Shown: piece by piece, positions 55,690-64,000 of the stretch
How the letters are laid out: every line of letters starts with the position of its first letter
Numbering within the stretch: the first letter of the stretch is position 1
Assembly: GCA_948567375.1 (NCBI GenBank)
Contig: OX419758.1
Coordinates: 6,639,001 to 6,703,000 of the forward strand
From: Lunularia cruciata
Taxonomy: Eukaryota; Streptophyta; Marchantiopsida; Lunulariales; Lunulariaceae
Reading direction: 5' to 3'
Length of the DNA: 64,000 nt
Made by a program: the position numbers and the translations under genes
Notes under the pieces: model-generated
Seen by the model: only the letters and a program-made list of their open reading frames with translations
Told to the model about the DNA's origin: nothing
The model's database searches: none

Positions 55690-58160
55690 TGACTGCTTCA
55701 GCACAAGTCTTTGGAAATTTTGAAATGTATCCCCAAAGGAGCCAATATGGGTTTAGCTTTGTTCATGTTGAATCTTTTCAACTCTCTTTTCACATAATAT
55801 TCTTGTGATAATCATAACTTGTTCTTTTTGTCCTTGATGATGTTCATGCACAATATCTTCTTGGCTTGGCCCAAGTCTTCCATAGAAAATTTGGATCTCA
55901 ACATGTTCTTCACTTCTACAGTTTTCTTTACATTAGAGGTAGCTGCTAGCATATCATCCATATGTAAAGAAACATATGCAATGTCACCATTGAAATTCTT
56001 TTGAAGATAAATGCAGTGATAAGCTTAAAACCTTGTGAAATATTTTGCTTGCATGAAACTATCAAATCTCAAAGAATGTTGCCTTGGAGCTTGTTTTTAC
56101 CCATACAAACCCTTCTTCAACCAATAGACCATATGCTCTTTGCCTTTAATTGCACCATGTACAATTCTTCATTTAAAAAGCTATGTAAAAAAGCCAAATT
56201 TATGTTTGAGTTATTCAAGATGAAGATCTTCAACGATAATTATGTTTAGCAACACCCTAATGGATATCATCTTTACCACCACTGCAAAGATCTTTATGTT
56301 GTCCATTTCTTCCTTCTTAGAGAAGCCTTTCACCACGAGCCTTGCCTTGTGTCTTATGCTACCATCTATCTCTATCTTGATTCTATACACTTTTTTTTTC
56401 AACATCTTTTTGCTAGTAGGTAGTCTTTTCAATTCTCATATCTTTTTTGATACATCAAGTTCATTTCATCTTTCAGTGCATATGCCCATTCCATATAAGA
56501 TTTCCAATGCTTTGCTTCCTCATATGTCTCTAGCTCTTATAAATCTATATATAAGATATGCCTTAGAATAGTATTTGTAGATGGATCAAATATTAATTTT
56601 CTTTTTCACTCTTGTAGATCTCATTAGGCATTAGAACCATGGTGTAATTTGTGTTCCTCTTATCGGAATTTTTGTGGATTAGACTCCTTATGGGTCTGAT
56701 CTTAAGTTATACTTTGCTATATCAAATACCTTTTCTTGGACTTGGTACGCACATTAACACACTATAGCTCAGTTGAGTTGACAATCCTTGTACATCTTAC
56801 TTTCTTGAAATATCACCTTCTTGTTGCAGGAGACTTTGTTATTCTCAGAATCCCAAAGTCTAGAAACACAATTTTAGGACTTAGTCTCAAGCTTCTTTCA
56901 ATTCTTCTTGTCAACTAAAGTACATGTTATGAACAATTTTAAGACTTAGTTTTAAGCTTCTTCAATTCTTCTTGTCAACTAGAGCACATGTTATGAAACA
57001 AAGCGCCTTTAAGAAAAATTAATTAACCTTCTTAATTTATCATGCTCCTTTGGTATCTTTCCATCCAGTGCACCATATGGACTTATGTTGATTATATATA
57101 CATTTGTATCAGCTATAGCAACCCAAAGGTGAAATGGTAATCTTGCATGTAACCTCATACACCTTGCTTGCTCCAAGATTGTTTGATTCAGTCTTTTTGC
57201 TATACCATGGTTTTGGGATGTTCTTGGAATAGCCTTTATATGGTATATGCCTTCTTTGCTCAAGAATTGCAAATACTTGACTTGTGTACCTGCTTCCTTT
57301 ATTAGATTTAAAGGCTGGAATTTGACACTCTATGTCTTTCTTGACTATTGATTTACACATCTTCAACATCTTGAACACTTGAAAACTTTTGATTTTTCAC
57401 AAAGAGCATAAAAAAAATTCTTTCTTGCTGCATTATGAATGAAAGTGACAAAGTACCTCTTGCATGTCATGTCATCTATCAAAGTGTACCGGTTCTAGCT
57501 TCTTACTTTTCATCTAAGGAATAATAAGCATTCTTACTTGACCATACCTCCCTTGGTATCTTTCCATCCAATGCACTAGATGGACTTCTATTGATTAAAT
57601 ATACAATTTATCAATTGTAGCAGCTCAGAGGTGGAGCAAGAATCCTAAGTTCAATCTCATATGTCTTGCTTGCTCCAAGATTGCTTGGTTCATCCTTTAT
57701 GGTACACTATTTTCTTGTGGTGTTCTTGGAATAGTGTTTATATTATGCATGAGTTATTAGCCCAAGAAATTTATGACTTCTTGACTTATGTACTTGCCTT
57801 CATTGTCAGATTTAAGGACTTTAATCTCACACCTTTTATCTTTCTTGGCCATTTTTTTCCACATCTTGAACATCTCAAAAACTTCTTATTGTAGGCGGAG
57901 AGCATAAACCCAAGTACTCCTTATTGCATTGTGAATGAAAGTGAAAAATTACCTTTTGCCTCCATATTAAAACTCTTGTGCATGACCCCAGATATTGGTG
58001 TCTTTCAGCTTCTCATACATATTTGTCAAAATATCTCTTCTTTCTTTCGTGGTTTTTTTTTACACAGAATGGTACCTCAAATTTTTTATCAAGCCTAGAT
58101 GAATTGCACCAAGTGCCTTTTGATCTAGATCTTTCCATACGAGTTTGCAAATGGATCAAC
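55690..58160 (-). mobile_element. Ty1/copia retrotransposon remnant with duplicated integrase
   Basis: On the minus strand, integrase precedes reverse transcriptase, as in Ty1/copia. One integrase segment is at 57009-57378 (ILEQARCMRLHARLPFHLW, YIINISPYGALDGKIPKE). A second, related integrase segment lies just upstream at about 57545-57895 (KVLKSDNEGKY, AILEQARHMRLN). The reverse transcriptase is at about 55690-56432 (HKARLVVKGFSKKE, then HMDDMLAATSNVKK and SMEDLGQAKKILCMNI). Frames are broken by stops and shifts throughout, and the usual YVDD is HMDD here. LTRs, primer site and target duplications were not found. Confidence 0.85.
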
Positions 58161-58480
58161 TTCAGCCCTTTTTAGCTTCACATCTTTGAGTGGAGTAAAC
58201 AAATCCTTCAGATATAGATAGTGCTCAATCTAGAGTTTCCACCATCCAAAATCTTGTCAACAAATGTCTGTTTTCCCTCGAAGTTATACGGATGCTTGGC
58301 TAAAAGAACCACACTGGACTTGTCCAATCGGGTGTCCTCCTGTAAATATAGTTGGAACTACTAAATTGTGTACTCAACATTGCAGAATTCTGAGTGTTGA
58401 ACTTCACTTTTCCGGGCCTATAATCGGAATTGGTTTTAGCTTCAGATTGACCGGAATAGCTTAACTACAATTATAGTGCA
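58161..58480. other. Edge of copia remnant
   Basis: No gene recognised. Confidence 0.35.
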
Positions 58481-58760
58481 GGGCACCCTTGGTTGTGAAA
58501 TGCTAAAAGACGTACGCAGAATTGAACCCGTGCTACCTCGGAGGACGACCATGTCCCTGGCGTGGAGACCAACTCTGGCCAAATTGGCAACTAACGTAGC
58601 AAAGCCATCTCTACGATCAGGAGAAAGGAGAATTCGTCTCCTCCGCAGTGGAGGCGGGCCATCTCTACGATCAGGCAAAGGAGAATTCGTCTCCTCCGCA
58701 GAGGAGCCGCCTCCACTGCAGAGGCGGCCCCGTCAATTCCGCCGAAAAGGACTGGCCAGC
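58481..58760. repeat. GC-rich block with 54-bp tandem repeat and inverted repeats
   Basis: GCCATCTCTACGATCAGG and the following bases (AAAGGAGAATTCGTCTCCTC) occur at 58604 and again at 58658. CAGTGGAGGCGG (58646-58657) pairs exactly with CCGCCTCCACTG (58707-58718). On the minus strand, GCACGGGTTCAATTCTGCG (near 58512-58535) resembles a tRNA T arm/B box, so a tRNA-derived SINE is possible. The block is much more GC-rich than its surroundings. Confidence 0.55.
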
Positions 58761-60210
58761 CAAGGCCACCAACCTCTGACATTCACGAACGTCTTTATTA
58801 GTGATACACACCTGATAATTTGTTCAAAATCGTCACGATCGATACCCTTGTTCTAGACAGTTGTTTTGACTCTAGGTTGCAATTTGCTTGACGTGTTCGA
58901 GATTAGATTCACCATACAATGTACTCAAGTACAGGTAATGTGGATGAGCTGCAGCATTGGCGTCTTCTTCGAAAGACAAAGCCACTAGAAACCTCCAGAA
59001 GTCCGTACCTTGGATGTAGCATCTCGTGCAACCAATTCCAAAATCTCAGCACAAGACACAACACTGGGCATTGACACTCTAGGTCCATCGTGATCTCATC
59101 AATCTGCTCAAATTCCCTCAGTGAGGCTTTGTTATCTGGAGCATCCTTTGCCGCAATACTCAATCCAGTTGCATTGATAAGCTAAGATCCATCACAACCT
59201 GTGCGATTGAATAAATTTCTCAAATTTAATCCGGAACGTAATCTCCGCTTATACAATTCAGCTCATGATGAAGTTGCAGCATCAACCTGCTGATTGACCA
59301 AGGCACTCGACATGAAAAACTAAGATAACAAAGTTTTTGTGCATTTATAATACAACTGAAGGCTGAAAAGCTTTCAAGCATGGGTTGTGGGATGGGGAAT
59401 CAATTCTAACTTTGTTCACAGAGGATGAATTCAACTTGCTAAGTAAAGAGAGCTTATCCGGACAAACCAGTCGTGAAAATGTAAACACAGAGCTGCAGCT
59501 AGTCTCCATCAACAAAATGTATAGACTTTTTTGACTATTGGCTCTGCTTGTGGCAAGTACATCTGTAGAGATCTGTTAACAGTGCTGCATATGTGACGAG
59601 TGGTAATACAACCAGCACGAGAAAGACAGCTATCAACCGTTACCATTGGAGGACAACGCATTTTGATACTGTCAGAACAGATTATATCAAAGCCCCTGCA
59701 GATTTGAAACCTACTACTTCGGTCTCGAGTTTCCTCCAAAGCCCAACCCGGAAGTAGGAAACCAGCCAAAAAGTTGTCTTAACACAAAGAAGGGATTGGA
59801 ACCACCTGCCTGTCGAACCGATACATCGGACGATTACATTATATCTCCGTAGAATATTTCTACGAACTTCAGTGGTTCAGATTCTAATGTGAAATTTAGA
59901 GATTGAGAAGCGTTATGATGCCCACAACTGAACAAGGAAACTTATTCTATGAACTTTCCGAGATGAACAGTAAATCAGTTTTAAAATTTGAAGCTCACAT
60001 GCTGGCCGAGATGGAGATCTAGGAGGAGCTTGAAGAATGTATTCTTCGAGTGTCCATTAACACTTCAACTTGTTCGTCTCTATTGGTGAACTTTGGAGCT
60101 TCATGCTACTGTTCGCTTTGAGACATCTGACCAGATGATGGTCAATTAGACAAAGATTATTAGTCTTCCATTTCCATCTAACGAATATGCTAGCTTGTGG
60201 TTAAACACAA
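58761..60210. other. Unassigned stretch
   Basis: Minus frames of 84-86 codons (58909-59163, 59509-59769) have no recognisable domain. No RNA gene was seen. Confidence 0.4.
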
Positions 60211-60440
60211 CGTACGTATCAGTTAGGTGAGACAATAATCCTTATACTGGAGCCGAAAAGTCAGTGGTGAGCTCCGGGTCTGACGCATAACCAAGCGTCG
60301 TGAAGGAAGCGAGAAACACAAAGGCGTACGTATCAGTTAGGTGAGACAACAATCCTTATACTGGAGCCGAAAAGTCAGTGGTGAGCTCCGGGTCTGACGC
60401 ATAACCAAGCATCGTAAAGGAAGCGAGAAACACAAAGGCG
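60211..60440. repeat. 114-bp tandem duplication
   Basis: 60211-60324 and 60325-60438 are nearly identical (CGTACGTATCAGTTAGGTGA at the start, AAGCGAGAAACACAAAGGCG at the end). I count three substitutions, so the duplication is recent. Confidence 0.95.
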
Positions 60441-63400
60441 GGAGGATGATACCATCTCCAGCCTGAAGCCTTTTGAAAGTCAATTAGATTTAAATTCGTT
60501 TTTATTTTCGATCAATTTTGGCTTGGGATGTGTACAGATATCACTTGTGGAAAAGGATGTGCAGTGGGAATCGACTCTCTCTCTCTGTTCTTATCGGTCC
60601 GCAATACCGTTCGAGAAGTGAGGGTCAGTCTAGCTATAGTAAGGGACTCTTGGGCTTTTAACGACTAGTTCAATCGCACGAAAGGGATATTACTGCAATT
60701 CCGTGTCCTTCCATCGGCCCATACAACTGCTTCTGTTCATCCTGTTACATAACCGTGTCTAGATATTCTGTTCATAGTCGTTACTGTTTAATTATACTGG
60801 ATCCCTACATCGCCAACAACGTCGCGGAATTTGTCTTTTATGAAACGTAATAGATTTCTAATATCTAAACCAGATAGAAGGCATTGTCATCCTCGAACGT
60901 GAGGGTGATTCTTGGGGTACAATTTATAGAGTCGGATTTATTTATCGCCACCAAGCTTAAGTTGTAGCATTCTGTCCCCTAAGACATATTATACTGATAA
61001 TAACCACTAAGTGAACTCGATCACCATGGTAACGTAACATTGTGCATGATGCAATTGGCAGAGACTAAGTCAATCTGATATGATCTGTCCAGTGGATATC
61101 TTTTGTGGAGGTCACCCGAATTTGAGTGCATCTAATTATGCAGGCTATCGGATCTGGTCATTCGTGTATTTACTGGATCTCCTGGTCTGATCTTCAAACA
61201 CGCTATAATTGGTTCAGGTTCGGGTTATCTCTGAAGTAGGTACATATGATTCAGATCTTTTGAGGTAAACCTTCAAACTTAAAAAATTAATAAGAACTAT
61301 ATGTGCACGAGTGGCGACAACTGATTCAGCGGACCAAGGAGCAAAGACATCGACTTGACTTGCCTTGGATATTTGTCAATGTCCAAGACAAGCTCATGTA
61401 CACCTCGGAGGCGTTGGTTCTGAGCCACAACGTCAGGAAGTCATGAGAATGTCTTTACTAATTCAATGGTGGTAGAATGGGTGACTATGTCCAAATGCAG
61501 AAATGACCAAGTGGATACGCAAACCCTAGCCTTAAAGGTGATAACTAGGAAATGAATTGTTCTGAACTTCTGAACACAAGAATTGATTTCCTTAAAGGCT
61601 TATTGGATTTCATGTTCCGCAGGTCAAGAACATCCCACTCACTTGCAAACACATCAATTAATGTCAAAGCTTTGTTCAATCTCTTATTCTGCAGGTGAAG
61701 ACTATTCTCCAGCAACAAACTTCGGATATTTGAAATGTTCTGAATCTAGACATACTTGTAGGAGTTGAAGCTACCATCTAAGGCCGCGGGAAGTATGCGG
61801 GTGTACCAGCACAAGTTTGGCGACCTCGAATTCCACATCTGAAATTCAGATCTGGACTTGATATCTACAAATCAATTAGAAACTGGAAAGTGGTCACCAG
61901 AAACCCTAAATTGCAACACTGCGGTATATACCCCATGTAAAAGAACTTCTTTAGCTGGATACTAAATTCATCAGTTCTCGACTTGTCTATTGTGCAAAAG
62001 TTCTTTAAATTTCACCTTCCCCAAGGAATCCAAATTGGTCTCCCGCTTTCCGTTTACGCATTGCTTACAAAGCCTATACGCATCTTTTGAGGGGATTCCA
62101 AGTCACGATTACGATCTCAGCTTTTGTTTCTATTGCGAATATCATGGACAGTAGATATGCTAAGCTTTCTTGCTTCAATATCTGCCCACTAAAATACTCT
62201 AGATACAGTGAAGTCTGGGCCCTCAATGCATATTCTTTTGATTTAGAGACTTTTATCCATAGCTTCGGCAGTGAGGAAAGAGATGACAAAGTCACTTCGA
62301 GTCACCACGTTCATCTCCCTCATTGCTGTTGACCAATTCTCCCGTCTGAATCCAGGACTGCCAGTTTTACTTTCCGGATGTTGAAACGTCCAAATTCAAG
62401 ACGGCGAAGTCATCCGAGTCATAGATAAACCTCGGCCGATATCTCACGCCACCCAAGAGCACTATAAAGGGCTTCCTCAAAGTTTTACGAATGACATAGT
62501 CAAATCATGTGCGCAGATCACATTCAGGTGTTTATTCACTTTCCAGTTTCTAGCATCTCTAGTAGTATTTCCACCTTGGGCATTGCTCACATTTTCCGAA
62601 GGCATTGAAGATTCAATCATGGAATGAGAACCACATGAGTATCATCATTCGTTTCCCCAGTAGACGATAACAGTCAAGACCGGACGTAGGACGCAGCTCA
62701 GACTGAGATATGCTGTCGAGAACATCCAACCTACCTGGTTTCTTCAAGTTCAAATCCTCCATTAACACACTCAGATAGAGAAAAGAACACTGCCTGGCAT
62801 ATCATGTCTGCATTCTAATTCTGTATCCCAATTTAAGGACACCGGGATGACTTGCTAAACTTGTGCAGCCCTCATCCGATCAGAATTTGTACTGAACATG
62901 GGTAATTATTTGGACGAACATGGGTATTTATTCATTCAGTGAATCCACCCACTAAGGAATACCCGATTATGCTGTTTAGACGTTCTAGCATGCAGAGACA
63001 TGCATCTGCATAATACTCAACTCCAGGTTCCCTGTGGATGTTATATTGTAGATTCTTACCTCGAAGTACAAACCGGAGCTTTAACCATTGTAATGATAGA
63101 AGGTTGACGTCCGTGAAGATTGTTAGAAAGAAAAAAGAACAGGCTAGATCAACGTTTCAGGACTGTCCAGCTATGCAGCATAGACAACGCATATGCTCGA
63201 GTCGTGGGCAACTTGTGGCAGATCTCCTACATTACTTTCCCGAACTGAATTTCAATGCTTCTGTTTAAGGGATGTATTATCAGCCTTCTCCTTTCGTCGC
63301 TGAAGCAACCATGGTGCACATATACCATTATAAGCCAGTTTAATGAAGGACCGTTCAGTGCAACAGCCGCAGTGTAACAGTACTCATAAGTATCACTTGA

Positions 63401-63739
63401 TCATTGCTCACTGGTAGCATCAAGGAAACTGCACTTTTATTTGTAGAAGTCAATAAAGCCTCGCGCATGTACAAGTTGAAAACGCTTTACTGAACCAGGT
63501 ACTATACTTTTTATATTTGAAATACATACCAGCTTCGAAATTAAACTTAGCTGTTTCCATTTCATGATCAATTGCAACGATAAGCTAGACCGATTCAATA
63601 ACTAGCACTCTTTAGACATAAATCAGGTTCCATTGAATTCTCCAAGCCTGAGTTTTATCACAGCAATATCCACGAAGAAATGTCATCCGATCCGTACTAT
63701 ATCCCTGATGTGCACCGGAAAAGGGCACGAATTGTCACT
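60441..63739. other. Unassigned stretch before the germin-like gene
   Basis: About 3.3 kb with frames no longer than 81 codons and no recognised domain. The right end should hold the 3' untranslated region of the minus-strand germin-like gene. Confidence 0.4.
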
Positions 63740-64000
63740 CTAGTCTACTGTAGCGTCCTTTAACTGCTGAATAACATAGGCCGATACTCCAAACGACTTC
63801 TGGAGCACGTCATCAGCAATTCCTGACTTAAAAACGTTGTTGGGCAACCTCACAAGTCCTGGGTTCGAGCTGCTGAATCCGGCCACAGCTTTCACCGTCT
63901 GGTACTGTCTGTTGATTTGGAAGTGAACCAAGCCCTTCGGAAACACGAACAAATCACCAGCTTTCAATGTCTGAGTGAACAACTTATTGTTTGCGGCGTC
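63740..64000 (-). CDS. Germin-like protein (cupin), C-terminal part
   Basis: The last 87 codons, including stop, of a minus-strand gene whose 5' part lies beyond the window end. The segment LKAGDLFVFPKGLVHFQINR is the second conserved cupin motif of germins, including its metal-binding His. It is followed by AVAGFSSSNPGLVRLPNNVF and a C-terminal helix ending VIQQLKDATVD, as usual. Germin-like proteins are secreted, manganese-binding, disc-shaped oligomers of the cell wall; some have oxalate oxidase or superoxide dismutase activity, which cannot be told from this part. The frame is open to the window edge. Confidence 0.95.
   Translation of the reverse strand, partial: DAANNKLFTQTLKAGDLFVFPKGLVHFQINRQYQTVKAVAGFSSSNPGLVRLPNNVFKSGIADDVLQKSFGVSAYVIQQLKDATVD

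Noticed and set aside
60180-60200. ATATGCTAGCTTGTGG resembling the hairpin 5' arm
   Set aside because: The match is short and lacks the GCCG core; there is no paired 3' arm nearby. Probably chance.
60576-60588. CT-dinucleotide run
   Set aside because: Too short to be more than ordinary simple sequence.

Overview
ORGANISM. The window looks like nuclear DNA of a land plant. It holds a cytosolic-type tRNA-Val(AAC) gene, an F-box protein, a PLAC8/PCR-type Cys-rich protein, a bulb-lectin protein, a germin-like protein, genes split by GT-AG introns, and decayed Ty3/gypsy and Ty1/copia retrotransposons. The F-box sequence style and gene-poor layout made me think of a bryophyte, but that is a low-confidence inference. 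No prokaryotic operon, CRISPR array or organelle gene block was seen. LAYOUT. (1) 1-7895 and 15585-22935 are two copies (A, B) of a long direct duplication. Each carries a plus-strand six-exon gene of unknown function with an 8-unit decapeptide repeat, which splices to an open frame in both copies. Each also carries a convergent minus-strand three-exon gene for a small, apparently chloroplast-targeted membrane protein, which is broken differently in each copy (1-bp deletion in A, stop codon in B). An AT-rich tail follows. (2) Between the copies lie a fold-back repeat (10371-10848), a bulb-lectin gene that may be frameshifted (11539-12252), a nearly perfect 24-bp-arm hairpin (12557-12608), and a Pack-MULE-like element with ~95-bp terminal inverted repeats around in-phase exon fragments (12984-14505). 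(3) 23.3-34.1 kb is nested repeats: a ~525-bp inverted repeat pair around a decayed coding stretch, then a solo LTR with 5-bp target duplications that is itself split by a full-length Ty3/gypsy chromovirus-type element of the same family in the opposite orientation. (4) 34.1-46.5 kb is mostly empty but holds a PLAC8 gene (39533-40045) and an F-box gene (41895-43241, minus). (5) 46.5-50.3 kb is the most striking region: about 17 tandem units, each predicted from base pairing to fold into a ~115-nt hairpin resembling a plant pre-miRNA. The 5' arm is nearly invariant (eight units are identical over 21 nt) and pairs with a conserved 3' arm. Two further short hairpins and a tRNA-Val gene follow. 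(6) 51-58 kb is AT-rich, repeat-derived DNA with a decayed minus-strand Ty1/copia polyprotein whose integrase part is duplicated. (7) 58.5-64 kb has a GC-rich repeat block, a 114-bp tandem duplication, unassigned sequence, and the 3' end of a germin-like gene running off the window. HOW THE PARTS RELATE. The protein genes are independent single-gene units. The hairpin array is best explained as one or more non-coding precursor transcripts from the plus strand, since several G-U pairs would be lost on the other strand. Exon joins, fold predictions and family names were read by eye, without alignment or folding software.
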